From an uncultured Eubacteriales bacterium (GTDB lineage: Bacteria; Bacillota; Clostridia; Oscillospirales; CAG-272), in NCBI GenBank assembly GCA_905187695.1, contig CAJJIY010000023.1, forward strand, positions 1-23,989: DNA of 23,989 nucleotides, written 5' to 3'. Positions 12,595 to 20,891 of this stretch are shown piece after piece (the stretch's first letter is position 1; every line of letters begins with the position of its first letter). The notes beneath the pieces are model-generated. The model made no database searches. It was not told the origin of the DNA and saw only the letters and a program-made list of their open reading frames with translations. Made by a program: the position numbers and the translations under genes.

Positions 12595-14391
12595 TCAGTG
12601 CCCGTGCCCGGTATTATAGATCACGGCCATCCGTGTGAATCCCCGGAAAAAGGCCGAGAGGGCGAAAAAGGTGCCCACAGGCAGGAGCAAGGACAGGAGC
12701 ACAAAGCGCCGGCAACTCAGATCATAGGGCTCTCCGGCCGCCCTGCAATAGGCGCGGTGACGGCGGATGACGCCGCAGTGCCAGACGGGAAGATAGATCC
12801 CGGCGGTCAGGAGCGAGAAGATTACCACCGCCACCACGCCCCAGGTGCGTTTCCCGTCTTTGTGGCAGGCGATGTTGGTGCTCTGGGCAATGACTTCCAG
12901 CAGGTAAAAGGGATAGACAAAAAGCGTTACCAGCGACAGGAAGACCGTGCGCGGGAGCGTGCAGTTGGTGCGGATGCCATGGCGCCGGATGTCATCATAC
13001 ACCGTGCCGCTCCGGTCCTCCGGCAACGGCTTGGTGGAGAAGATCCGCCGGAAAAAGCGGGCGGTAAAAAAGCATCCGCGCCGGAAATTCCGGCTGGCCG
13101 CGCGGCAAAGATAGCCCTTTTCGCCTTTTTGCGGCGGAGGCTCGTCCTGTACGCGGCGCACCCATTCGATAAAGCGGTGGGTGGCCGTCCCGCGCGAAGC
13201 GCCGTCCGCGGGGGACAAAAACGCATCGGCGGGGTAATAGGACGAGATCTGTGTGGGCAGCCCTTTTTTGCGCAGGCGCGCGGTGAAATAATCTTCCGAT
13301 ATCACCAGGATGACGCCGGTGACCGGCACGGCGACAAGCATCCCGGCAAAGCCGAAGAGGTTTCCGAAAACCGTGACCGCCGCCAACACGCCAAGCGAGG
13401 AAAGGCCGATAAAATTTCCGACCAGGGCAGGCGTGATGAGGTTGACCTCAAGCTGCTGAAGGAGAAGGACCAGCAGAAAAAAGGGGAGCACCCGGCCGGG
13501 TGAAATAATCAGAATAAGGACGGCCGCGGGGATGGCGCCGATCAACGGGCCGAAAAAGGGGACAAGCGCCGTCACCCCGACCATCAGGGAAAGCAGGGGG
13601 GCATAAGGAAACCGGAAGAGCCGGAAAAGCAGTGCGCAAAGAAGATAGACCAAAAAAGCGTCACAGAATTTTCCGACAAAAAATACTCCGAAGTTTTTGT
13701 TGGCCAGTCGGACGTAACGGTGCATTTTTCGCTCTCTTTCCGGAGAGAACAGCGACCGGCCTGCCCGGCGGCACAGTGCGCCCAGGCGTTCCTTGTCCAG
13801 CAGGATATAAAGCGAGATAAACAAACCGACGATAAAATCCAGCAGCAGCCGGACGCCGCCGGCCGCCACGCGTCCCAGATAGGAAAGCAGGTGCGTGCCG
13901 TAATCCGAAAGAATTTTGGTGAACAGCAGTACGATGCGGTCTCCGGATTGTCCGGGGATCATCAGCCAGTCGCAAAGCCGCGCCACGGAAAGAATAAGAC
14001 GGTCCATATAGGACTGTCCGTTTGTCTGAAAGTCGGAAAGGCAAAGGAGCAACTGCGGGATGACCAGAAAACAGAATCCGGCCACCAGCGCAAAGAAAAG
14101 GAGATAGGTGGAAAGCAGGGAAAGCGCACGGATCATCCGGCGGCTTTTCGGCTTTCGGAAGACCCGGTTTTCAAAAAAAGAAAGAAAGGGATGAAGCAGA
14201 TAGGCCAGCACCAGCCCCATGGTCACGGGGGTGAGGATCCTCAAAAGACGCGCCACAGGGGCAAAGACCTTGCCGAGATTGGCCAGCACCAGGACGGCAA
14301 CAATGCCGCCGCACAAAAGGAGCGTGACGCGTGCCGCCGACGGGAAGCGGCGTTTTCGTTCGTTTTCTTCTGGAAAATTTCCCGGGGACAC
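12595..14391 (-). CDS. AI-2E family transporter fused to a DUF4234-like membrane domain
   Basis: A 598-residue membrane protein, third of three tandem AI-2E-family paralogs. Residues about 20-390 hold the family fold (about 8 membrane segments) with GVTALVPFFGPLIGAIPAA and QQLEVNLITPALVGNFIGLS, and the tail phrase SSYYPADAFLSPAD shared with its neighbours. Residues about 472-598 are a different hydrophobic domain with repeats LSLVTLFVYPFYLLEVIAQ and FSLLTAGIYLPVWHCGVIRR, the pattern of DUF4234. Its AI-2E part is clearly more diverged than the other two are from each other. The start is GTG at 14391, with AAGGAGGTGA immediately upstream. AI-2E proteins were named for autoinducer-2 export, but many members act as ion or solute transporters; substrate unknown here. 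Confidence 0.8.
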   Translation of the reverse strand: MSPGNFPEENERKRRFPSAARVTLLLCGGIVAVLVLANLGKVFAPVARLLRILTPVTMGLVLAYLLHPFLSFFENRVFRKPKSRRMIRALSLLSTYLLFFALVAGFCFLVIPQLLLCLSDFQTNGQSYMDRLILSVARLCDWLMIPGQSGDRIVLLFTKILSDYGTHLLSYLGRVAAGGVRLLLDFIVGLFISLYILLDKERLGALCRRAGRSLFSPERERKMHRYVRLANKNFGVFFVGKFCDAFLVYLLCALLFRLFRFPYAPLLSLMVGVTALVPFFGPLIGAIPAAVLILIISPGRVLPFFLLVLLLQQLEVNLITPALVGNFIGLSSLGVLAAVTVFGNLFGFAGMLVAVPVTGVILVISEDYFTARLRKKGLPTQISSYYPADAFLSPADGASRGTATHRFIEWVRRVQDEPPPQKGEKGYLCRAASRNFRRGCFFTARFFRRIFSTKPLPEDRSGTVYDDIRRHGIRTNCTLPRTVFLSLVTLFVYPFYLLEVIAQSTNIACHKDGKRTWGVVAVVIFSLLTAGIYLPVWHCGVIRRHRAYCRAAGEPYDLSCRRFVLLSLLLPVGTFFALSAFFRGFTRMAVIYNTGHGH

Positions 14392-14425
14392 GGGTTCACC
14401 TCCTTGTTAAAGCGGGAGACGGGAG

Positions 14426-16015
14426 TTATGGGGCGGATGTTTTGCCGGAATCGGTGCGGTCTGCGTCGCTTTCTTCCGGAACCGGAACGGGAATGCTGTT
14501 TTCCGGTCGGTTTTCGTTTGAAAGGTCACGGTCATGCGGCAGGATTGTTTCGGCACCGGGTGTCCGGTCGGCTCCGGCGTCGCGCCGCTTGCCGGTAAAG
14601 AGGCGCGGGAGAAAAGTGATTGCGTCCGAAAGGGTAAGGAGCACGCGGCGCACTCCGCGCCCGAAGCGGTGCCCTGCGGAATCGTCCGGTTGCGGCTTTT
14701 CGTTCCGGACGCTGTTGACCCACTGCGTAAATCGGGCGGCGGCCGAGGGCTTTTTTTCGTTTTCATCAATCTCCCGGATAAAGGCGTCGGCGGGATAATA
14801 GTCATAAAGTCCGGTCGGCGCGCCCTTTTTGCGCAGGCGATAGGAAAGAAAATCATCCAAAATCGCCATGAGGAGTGCGGCGAGCGGCACGCCGATCAGC
14901 ATTCCGACAAATCCCCACAGGCCGCCCGCAACCGTGATGGCCACCAGAATCCCCAACGAGGACATACCGGTGTGGTCGCCCAGAATGAGCGGAGCCATGA
15001 TGTTGCCGTCAAATTGCTGAATAATGAGGATGAGAAGCACAAAAACCAGCGCTTTGACGGGCGAATTGATAAAAATGATAACGGCTGACGGAATGGCGCC
15101 CAGAAAAGGCCCGAAAAAGGGAATGATATCGGTCACGCCGATGATGACGGCAATCAGAATCGGATAAGGAATCTTGAAAATGACAAAGCAGATGCCGCAG
15201 GTGATGCCGACGGTCAGGGAGTCGATTATTTTTCCGACAAAGAATCCGCCGAATTTACTGTGCGCTTTTTTCAGATAATAAAGCAGGGCTTCTTCTTCCC
15301 GGCGGGGGAGCACTGCGCGCAGAAAACGGCGGCAACCCGCACCCAGGCGGTCTTTGGAGAGCAGGACATACAGGGAAATGAAAAAGCCGACCAGAATGTT
15401 TTTTAGGACATTGAGCACGCCGGTGGCAACACTGCCGATCCCGGAAATGAGGTGAGAACTGTAGCTGTTGAAAAGCTCCAGCAGGTAGTTGAGCACCTTC
15501 TCCAGGGTCAGCGCGCCGTCCGGATTCTGCGGGAAAAAGGGAATGTTCCGAAGCAGGTCGTTTATCAGGTCAATGAGACGGTTGATATAACTCATCCCGT
15601 TGGTGCGCAGGTCGCCCAGAGAGGACAGAAGCTGAGGGACAATCAGAAAGATGCCCCCCGCGATGGCCAAGAAAATGACCGCATAGGCGCACAGAAGCGA
15701 AAGGTTGCGGTTGGCGCGGCGGCTCTTCATCCGGTAAAAAACCCGGAACTCAAAGAACCGGAGCAACGGGTTGGTCAGATAGGCCAGCACCAATCCCACC
15801 GTGATCGGGGTGAGGATGGAGAAAAGGCGGGAAAACGGGCGCAGGATGGCGTCGAAATTGGAAAGGATCAGGACCGCCAGAATACAAAGCAGGAGGATCG
15901 CAAGGACAAAGTAGGGCGGCCGCTTTATACGGGAGCCGCGTTCCGGTTTTTCCCCTTCGGTCGGCGCAGAGGCTGAAGGCACACTTTCTTTTTGGGAAGA
16001 GGGAATTTCTGTCAA
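14426..16015 (-). CDS. AI-2E family transporter (second paralog)
   Basis: A 529-residue membrane protein of the AI-2E family (Pfam PF01594-type), the middle of three tandem copies. It begins with a charged tail, then has about 8 hydrophobic segments with the family signatures GVTDIIPFFGPFLGAIPSAV and QQFDGNIMAPLILGDHTGMS. A cytosolic tail (about residue 380 on) opens with YDYYPADAFIREIDENEKKPS and ends in a low-complexity charged/Pro segment. It is closely similar to the upstream paralog through most of its length, indicating recent duplication. The start codon is TTG at 16015 with AAAGGAG nine bases upstream; the frame has no better start. It is 34 bases from the next gene and 41 from the previous one. 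Substrate unknown. Confidence 0.85.
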   Translation of the reverse strand: MTEIPSSQKESVPSASAPTEGEKPERGSRIKRPPYFVLAILLLCILAVLILSNFDAILRPFSRLFSILTPITVGLVLAYLTNPLLRFFEFRVFYRMKSRRANRNLSLLCAYAVIFLAIAGGIFLIVPQLLSSLGDLRTNGMSYINRLIDLINDLLRNIPFFPQNPDGALTLEKVLNYLLELFNSYSSHLISGIGSVATGVLNVLKNILVGFFISLYVLLSKDRLGAGCRRFLRAVLPRREEEALLYYLKKAHSKFGGFFVGKIIDSLTVGITCGICFVIFKIPYPILIAVIIGVTDIIPFFGPFLGAIPSAVIIFINSPVKALVFVLLILIIQQFDGNIMAPLILGDHTGMSSLGILVAITVAGGLWGFVGMLIGVPLAALLMAILDDFLSYRLRKKGAPTGLYDYYPADAFIREIDENEKKPSAAARFTQWVNSVRNEKPQPDDSAGHRFGRGVRRVLLTLSDAITFLPRLFTGKRRDAGADRTPGAETILPHDRDLSNENRPENSIPVPVPEESDADRTDSGKTSAP

Positions 16016-16056
16016 GAGCGGGTACTCCTTTCGTTTTGAATGTCGGCGTCGGCGTC

Positions 16057-17688
16057 CTACCCGGCGGCGGATCCGTCCCGTCCGGTGTCCGCCGGGAGCG
16101 GCGCCACATCGGCGGGGGCAGACGCTTCTTTGGCAAAGTCGGCTGCGGTTTCTTTTTGCCGGCTGTCCTCGGCCGCCCCGACCGGAGCGGTTTCCGGCGC
16201 CTGAGAGAGAGCTTCTTCATGCGGGCGCGGAGCGGGCTCTTCCGGCAGAATATGCGCGGGAGCGGCGAGCGGTTCGCCGTCCGACGGGAGCGTTTTGCCG
16301 TCGGCGGTCATACAGCGGGAGATCCGCCCGATCTTTCGCCCGACGGCCAGCAGACCCCGGCGGATACCACGGCCGATTTTGTGCAGCCGGGGATGTTTGG
16401 CGGGGGCGTCGGCGGCTTCGGTTTCCACACTTGTCACCCAGTGCTTAAAGCGCTCGGAAAGGGAAGACCCCTTCTTTTCGATATCCTGCGGCCGGATAAA
16501 AGCGTCGGCGGGATAGTAATCATAAAGTCCGGTCGGTTCTCCCTTTTTCCGGAGACGATATTCCACAAAATCATCCAGAATGGCCATGAGAAGCGCGAAA
16601 AGCGGCACGCCGAACAACATTCCCATAAAGCCCCAGATGCCGCTGGCCAGTGTGATGGAGACCAAAATTCCAAGCGAGGAAAGACCGGTGCGGTCACCGA
16701 GAATGAGCGGCCCCAGAATGTTGCCGTCAAACTGCTGGATAATGAGGATGAGCAGCACAAAAACCAGTGCTTTCATGGGGGAATTGATGAAAATGATGAT
16801 GGCGGAAGGAATGGCGCCGATAAACGGCCCGAAGAAGGGCACCACATTGGTCACGCCCACGATGGTGGCGATGAGGATGGGATAGGGAATCCGGAAAATG
16901 AGGAATATGACGGCGCTGAGCACGCCGATGATGAGCGAGTCCACAATCTTTCCGATAAAGAAACCGCCGAATTTGCTGTGCGCTTTTTTGATGTAGTAAA
17001 GCAGGGTTTCCTCGCGTGCGGGGGAAAGAAGCGCGCGGAAAGCGCGCCGGCAGCCCGCACCCAGGCGGTCCTTGGAGAGCAGGACATACAAAGAAATGAA
17101 AAAGCCGACCAGAATATTTTTAAGGACATTGAGCACGCCGGAGGCAAGATTGCCCGCGCCGCTGATGAGCCGGTCACTGTAATTATTGAGCAATTCCAGC
17201 ACATAATTAAGGATTTTTTCAAAAGTCAGCATTTTATCCGGATCCTCATCGATGAACGGGATCGCCCGGATGATTTTGTTGACAAAATCAATCAGTCGGT
17301 TGACATAGGAAACGCCGTTGGCGCGCAGGTCGCCGATGGAGGAAAGAAGCTGCGGCACAATCAGAAAGATTACGCCGGCCACCAACAGGAGCAGCACGAC
17401 ATAGGTGCAAAGAAGGGAAAGATTCCGGTTGGCGCGGCGGCTCTTCATCCGATAAAACACGCGGAATTCAAACACCCGGAGGATCGGATTGGCAAGATAG
17501 GCGATGATCAACCCCAGCGTGATGGGGGTCAGAATGGAGGAAAGGCGCGAAAAGGGGCGCATGATGGCGTCGAAATTGGACAGGATCAATACGACCAGTA
17601 TGAGAAGCAGTGTGACGGACAGCACAAAAAAAGGCGGTCGTTGCTTTTTTTGCGCGGAATCTTTTCTTTCGGGTTCACGCGGCTTCAT
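16057..17688 (-). CDS. AI-2E family transporter (first paralog)
   Basis: A 543-residue membrane protein, first of the three tandem AI-2E-family genes. Family signatures are GVTNVVPFFGPFIGAIPSAI and QQFDGNILGPLILGDRTGLS, then the tail phrase YDYYPADAFIRPQD. After about residue 440 the cytosolic tail is low complexity and rich in Ala, Pro and Glu. Its ATG at 17688 is preceded by GGAGGT and a consensus promoter (17751-17724). It shares most of its core with the second paralog, differing mainly in the tail. The family is a general exporter-like fold; the name AI-2E should not be read as a proven autoinducer-2 function. Whether the three proteins work together cannot be seen. Confidence 0.85.
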   Translation of the reverse strand: MKPREPERKDSAQKKQRPPFFVLSVTLLLILVVLILSNFDAIMRPFSRLSSILTPITLGLIIAYLANPILRVFEFRVFYRMKSRRANRNLSLLCTYVVLLLLVAGVIFLIVPQLLSSIGDLRANGVSYVNRLIDFVNKIIRAIPFIDEDPDKMLTFEKILNYVLELLNNYSDRLISGAGNLASGVLNVLKNILVGFFISLYVLLSKDRLGAGCRRAFRALLSPAREETLLYYIKKAHSKFGGFFIGKIVDSLIIGVLSAVIFLIFRIPYPILIATIVGVTNVVPFFGPFIGAIPSAIIIFINSPMKALVFVLLILIIQQFDGNILGPLILGDRTGLSSLGILVSITLASGIWGFMGMLFGVPLFALLMAILDDFVEYRLRKKGEPTGLYDYYPADAFIRPQDIEKKGSSLSERFKHWVTSVETEAADAPAKHPRLHKIGRGIRRGLLAVGRKIGRISRCMTADGKTLPSDGEPLAAPAHILPEEPAPRPHEEALSQAPETAPVGAAEDSRQKETAADFAKEASAPADVAPLPADTGRDGSAAG

Positions 17689-17723
17689 CAGGCACCTCCA
17701 AAAAACAGAATATCTATAGTGAT

Positions 17724-17751
17724 ATTATAACATACATGAAAAAAATGTCAA
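17724..17751 (-). promoter_or_regulatory. sigma-A promoter for the AI-2E operon
   Basis: On the minus strand TTGACA (17751-17746), 16-base spacer, TATAAT (17729-17724). Both hexamers are perfect. The leader to the first gene is about 30 bases, and it is divergent from the ispE promoter. Confidence 0.88.
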
Positions 17752-17787
17752 GTGCCGCTAAAGAATTCAGGAAAAAATACAAAAAAC

Positions 17788-17816
17788 TTGCAAAAACCGT
17801 CCGGATGTGCTATGAT
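17788..17816 (+). promoter_or_regulatory. extended -10 promoter for ispE
   Basis: TTGCAA (17788-17793), 17-base spacer, and TGC-TATGAT (TATGAT at 17811-17816), an extended -10. The ATG at 17812 lies inside the -10 box, which rules it out as the ispE start and supports the start at 17860. Confidence 0.75.
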
Positions 17817-17859
17817 AAAAACCGATTTCGTCCGAAATGACCGGGAAAGTGAGAAAAAT

Positions 17860-18729
17860 ATGGAAACCGTTTCTGAAAAAGCCCTTGCAAAACTGAATCT
17901 GTATCTTGAAATAACCGGCCGCCGCGCGGACGGTTATCATGCCATCGAAAGCGTGATGCAGACGGTGACGCTTGCCGACACGCTTTCTTTTGTGCGCCGG
18001 GAGGAAGAAGGCGTGGAGATTCGCACCGGAGCGCCGCTTCCCACCGACGGGGAAAACCTCATCGTCCGCGCGGCGCAGGCCTTTTTTGCCGAGACCGGTC
18101 GGCCCTTCGGTTTTTGCGTTCTGCTGGAGAAAAAAATTCCGGTGGCCGCAGGGCTTGGCGGCGGCAGTGCCGACGCGGCGGCCACTTTGCGGGCGCTCAA
18201 CCGGCTTTCGGGCTTTCCGCTTTCCGGGGAAACGCTTGGCCGTGTGGCCGCACGGGTTGGGGCGGATGTGCCGTTTTGTCTTTCGGGCGGCACGGCATTG
18301 TGCCGCGGCATCGGGGAGGAACTGACGCCGCTTTTCCCGCGGCTTTCGCCTTATGCGGTGGTGGCCAAGGCCGGAGAGGGGGTCAGCACGCCGTGGGCCT
18401 ATGCCGCCGTTGACTGCGCGCCGCAGGAAGCGGCGCACAGACCGGACGCTTTGCTCTCGGCGTTGGCGTCGGACAATCTCCATGCCCTTGCCGGCGCACT
18501 TTATAACCGCTTCGAGGCAGTGGTGCTCCCGGCGCGTCCGGCGGTCGGGGAATTGCGCGAAAAACTGACCCGTCTGGGGGCCAAAGGCGTGCTGATGAGC
18601 GGCTCCGGCCCTTCGGTTTTCGGCCTGTTCGGGCAGGAGGACTACGCCCGTTCGGCCGCGGCCGCACTGACGGCGCAGGGAGTACAGGCGTTTGCCGTTT
18701 CTTTTGCCGGGCGGCGGGAAGAAAACTGA
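17860..18729 (+). CDS. ispE: 4-diphosphocytidyl-2-C-methyl-D-erythritol kinase
   Basis: Cytosolic GHMP-family kinase of the MEP isoprenoid pathway; it phosphorylates CDP-methylerythritol at the 2-position. The 289 residues open with ALAKLNLYLEITGRRADGYH, the IspE N-terminus with Lys11. They contain the ATP loop PVAAGLGGGSADA (94-106), the substrate/catalytic segment VGADVPFCL (Asp136) and the C-terminal loop SGSGPSVFGL. The start at 17860 matches where homologs begin. The frame runs upstream to 17752 but across the promoter. The ribosome binding site is weak (GGGAAAGTGAG). It is a single-gene unit, divergent from the AI-2E operon and convergent with the S1-domain gene. Confidence 0.95.
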   Translation: METVSEKALAKLNLYLEITGRRADGYHAIESVMQTVTLADTLSFVRREEEGVEIRTGAPLPTDGENLIVRAAQAFFAETGRPFGFCVLLEKKIPVAAGLGGGSADAAATLRALNRLSGFPLSGETLGRVAARVGADVPFCLSGGTALCRGIGEELTPLFPRLSPYAVVAKAGEGVSTPWAYAAVDCAPQEAAHRPDALLSALASDNLHALAGALYNRFEAVVLPARPAVGELREKLTRLGAKGVLMSGSGPSVFGLFGQEDYARSAAAALTAQGVQAFAVSFAGRREEN

Positions 18730-18741
18730 GATGCAAACGCG

Positions 18742-18776
18742 AAAACAGGCCCGGAGCACGGCTCCGGGCCTGTTTT
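18742..18776. terminator. bidirectional intrinsic terminator between ispE and the S1-domain gene
   Basis: A perfect 16-bp inverted repeat (arms 18742-18757 and 18761-18776, 3-base loop ACG) starts with AAAA and ends with TTTT. It begins 12 bases after the ispE stop and ends 6 bases from the stop of the opposing gene. Confidence 0.9.
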
Positions 18777-18782
18777 GATTGC

Positions 18783-19736
18783 TTAGAAAATGGTTTCGAT
18801 CAGCCGCGTACTGCACGCGGGCGAATATTCCCAATAGGACAGATGCGGCGTTTTGTCGCGGTCTATGTAATATTGCAGCGGGGCAGGGTCGGCGTCCGAG
18901 GGATAGGCGTCGATAATGACCAGTTTGACTTTCATGCGCTCCGGCAGAATACTTTTGATATATACGGCGCAAAGGTCGCCCACGGCGGCCCGTACCGGCG
19001 TGTGGCCGCTGCCGCGCAGTTCGGCCAGTCCCGCCAGATTCGGGGTCAGTTCTACAAAAATCCCGTAAGATTCGATACTGCGTACCCGCCCGATGACGGT
19101 CTGCCCCGCTTCAAAACGGGCGGCGTTTTCTTCCCAGGTCCCCAACAGCTCTTTCAGCGTGACAAAAACCCGTTTCATTTCGCGGTCAATGCTTTTGACG
19201 GCCACCGTGAGCGTCATTCCCGGCCGGAGACGGTCGCGCGGGTGAGTGATGCGGGAGACCGAGATGCAGTCTATGGTGAGCAGGGAAGAAATGCCGCATC
19301 CGATATCCAGAAAAGCGCCGTAGTTTTCCAGGTGCGTCACCCGTGCCGGAATGAGGTCGCCGGCCGTGAGCCCCGATAAATAGGCGGCGGCGCACTCGCT
19401 TTGCGCGGCGCGGCGCGAAAGGACAGCCACTCTTTTGCCTTCTTCATATTCAAAGCGCAGAATTTTGAAAACCACCGGTTTTCCCACCCGGGTGATGACG
19501 GCAATATCTTTTACGCTCTCACCCGGACGGCACCAGAGCGCTTCCTCGCGTTCAATCAGCCCTTCCATACAGCCGAGATCCACATGCAACCGCATCCGGC
19601 TGTCGCACAGTGTGGCGTTCGCCTCCAGTATTCTTCCTTCTTCCATGGCTCTCCGGAGAGATTCGGGATTGGAAAGCGCTTCCGCGTTGTCCGGGTTTTT
19701 CTGAAGCCAGCCTTCTGGCAGATAGGATGTATCCAT
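18783..19736 (-). CDS. triple S1-domain RNA-binding protein (RpsA-like)
   Basis: A 317-residue protein with three S1-type OB-fold domains at about 33-108, 124-198 and 209-276. The second (PARVTHLENYGAFLDIG) and third (GQTVIGRVRSIESYGIFVEL) are clear. The first (MRLHVDLGCMEGLIEREEALW) is diverged. The C-terminal 40 residues (SYWEYSPACSTRLIETIF at the end) are unassigned. It resembles the shortened ribosomal protein S1 homologs found in Clostridia; a role in mRNA binding at the ribosome is inferred. AGAGAGGT stands before the ATG. It is a single gene between ispE (convergent) and rplM (divergent), which suits a translation factor but does not prove it. Confidence 0.8.
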   Translation of the reverse strand: MDTSYLPEGWLQKNPDNAEALSNPESLRRAMEEGRILEANATLCDSRMRLHVDLGCMEGLIEREEALWCRPGESVKDIAVITRVGKPVVFKILRFEYEEGKRVAVLSRRAAQSECAAAYLSGLTAGDLIPARVTHLENYGAFLDIGCGISSLLTIDCISVSRITHPRDRLRPGMTLTVAVKSIDREMKRVFVTLKELLGTWEENAARFEAGQTVIGRVRSIESYGIFVELTPNLAGLAELRGSGHTPVRAAVGDLCAVYIKSILPERMKVKLVIIDAYPSDADPAPLQYYIDRDKTPHLSYWEYSPACSTRLIETIF

Positions 19737-19921
19737 GTTTTTACCTCTCTTTTTTGTTTTGTCGCTTCATCCTATGCGAAAGCGCGGCCGCTTATCACGC
19801 GCGGCGCGTAAAAAAAGTGTTGCGGCACGGCCGTCTGGCAAAGGAAAAGGCACAAAAAACGGCAAAAACGGGAGGTATCGGGTCGCTAAATTAAAATATT
19901 CAACTTTTTTTGCGAAAACGC
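19737..19921. other. intergenic region upstream of the S1-domain gene
   Basis: This holds the ribosome binding site of the minus-strand gene (AGAGAGGT near 19746) and A-rich and GC-rich patches. I found no convincing promoter on the minus strand; a TTGAAT at about 19900-19895 has no good -10 partner. No gene-like frame is supported. Confidence 0.5.
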
Positions 19922-19950
19922 TTGACAAGCGGTGGGGAGCATGATATAAT
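19922..19950 (+). promoter_or_regulatory. sigma-A promoter for rplM-rpsI
   Basis: TTGACA (19922-19927), 17-base spacer ending in TGA, TATAAT (19945-19950). Both hexamers are perfect and there is also an extended -10. The leader is about 38 bases. I saw no clear L13 leader structure. Confidence 0.92.
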
Positions 19951-19995
19951 GGGCAGGTCTTAGAAAATCGTTATTTTTGAAACGGAGGAACTATC

Positions 19996-20418
19996 ATGTC
20001 CACTTTTATGGCAAAGGCGGAAACCATCGAACGCCGTTGGTTCGTCATCGACGCCGCCAATAAGCCCTTGGGCAAAACCGCTGTGGCCGCCGCAAACATT
20101 CTGCGCGGCAAGCATCGCCCCGAATTCACCCCCCATGTGGATTGCGGTGAGTTTGTCATCATCATCAATGCCGACAAGGCTGTGCTCACCGGTAAGAAAC
20201 TGGATGAAAAGTATTATTACCGTCATTCCGGCTACATCGGCGGCCTCAAGTCCGTGCAGTACCGCACCCTGATGGCTACCCGTCCCGAGCTGGCCATGGA
20301 ACTGGCTGTCAAGGGTATGCTCCCGCACAACACGCTGGGCGCCAAAGCGGCCACCCGCCTGAAGGTCTACAAGGGCGAGAACCACAAGCACGACGCGCAG
20401 AAGCCCATCGCGCTGTAA
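19996..20418 (+). CDS. rplM: 50S ribosomal protein L13
   Basis: Large-subunit protein, an early assembler on 23S rRNA. The 140-residue length is standard. Recognisable motifs: ERRWFVIDAANKPLGKTAVA, LRGKHRPEFTPHVDCGEFVIIINA, KYYYRHSGYIGG and the helical AVKGMLPHNTLGAKA, followed by a basic tail with YKGENHKHDAQKP. GGAGGAA stands before the ATG. It is first of the rplM-rpsI pair, the usual order in bacteria. Confidence 0.98.
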   Translation: MSTFMAKAETIERRWFVIDAANKPLGKTAVAAANILRGKHRPEFTPHVDCGEFVIIINADKAVLTGKKLDEKYYYRHSGYIGGLKSVQYRTLMATRPELAMELAVKGMLPHNTLGAKAATRLKVYKGENHKHDAQKPIAL

Positions 20419-20442
20419 TGTAGGAAAGGACGGTAAACAAGA

Positions 20443-20844
20443 ATGTATACAAGTGCAAAGCCTTACTTTTACGGCACCGGCAGAAGAAAGAAATCCATCG
20501 CCCGCGTGCGCATCGTGCCCGGCACGGGTGCCGTGACCATCAACGGCCGCGAGATCGACGATTACTTCGGCCTTGAAACGCTCAAGCTCATTGTCAACCA
20601 GCCTTTCGGCGTGACCGGTACGACCGGCAAGTTTGACATCATCGCCACCGTGGTCGGCGGCGGTATCAGCGGTCAGGCCGGCGCCATCCGCCATGGCCTT
20701 TCCCGCGCGCTGCTTCAGGCAGATCCCAACTACCGTGCCGCTCTCAAGGCCGCAGGTTTCCTGCGCCGCGATCCTCGTATGAAGGAAAGAAAGAAGTACG
20801 GACTCAAGGGTGCACGCCGCGCGCCTCAGTTCTCCAAGAGATAA
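20443..20844 (+). CDS. rpsI: 30S ribosomal protein S9
   Basis: Small-subunit head protein whose C-terminal tail reaches the P-site tRNA. The 133 residues have the family start YFYGTGRRKKSIARVRI, the central IVNQPFGVTGTTGKFDI and GGGISGQAGAIRHGLSRAL, and the basic C-terminus ending in the conserved QFSKR. AGGAAAGGA is upstream at slightly long spacing. It lies 24 bases after rplM and is followed at once by an intrinsic terminator. Confidence 0.98.
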   Translation: MYTSAKPYFYGTGRRKKSIARVRIVPGTGAVTINGREIDDYFGLETLKLIVNQPFGVTGTTGKFDIIATVVGGGISGQAGAIRHGLSRALLQADPNYRAALKAAGFLRRDPRMKERKKYGLKGARRAPQFSKR

Positions 20845-20857
20845 TGACTGTAAAAGG

Positions 20858-20891
20858 GGACACTTGCCTTTGTTGGCAGGTGTCCTTTTTT
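20858..20891 (+). terminator. intrinsic terminator after rpsI
   Basis: GGACACTTGCC (20858-20868) pairs with GGCAGGTGTCC (20875-20885), with one G-U pair, around a 6-base loop. A run of six T follows (20886-20891). It starts 13 bases after the rpsI stop. Confidence 0.9.

Noticed and set aside
16036..17730. 564-residue open frame on the plus strand
   Set aside because: It runs antisense to the first AI-2E gene, is full of His, Gly, Asp and Gln in no domain-like pattern, and has no ribosome binding site. It is a codon-bias shadow.
17752..17859. Upstream extension of ispE
   Set aside because: It crosses the ispE promoter and the -10 of the transcript, and homologs begin at the METVSEKALAKLN position.
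17767..18972. 401-residue open frame on the minus strand
   Set aside because: Spans ispE antisense, the terminator and the end of the S1-domain gene; Arg-rich shadow without a start signal.
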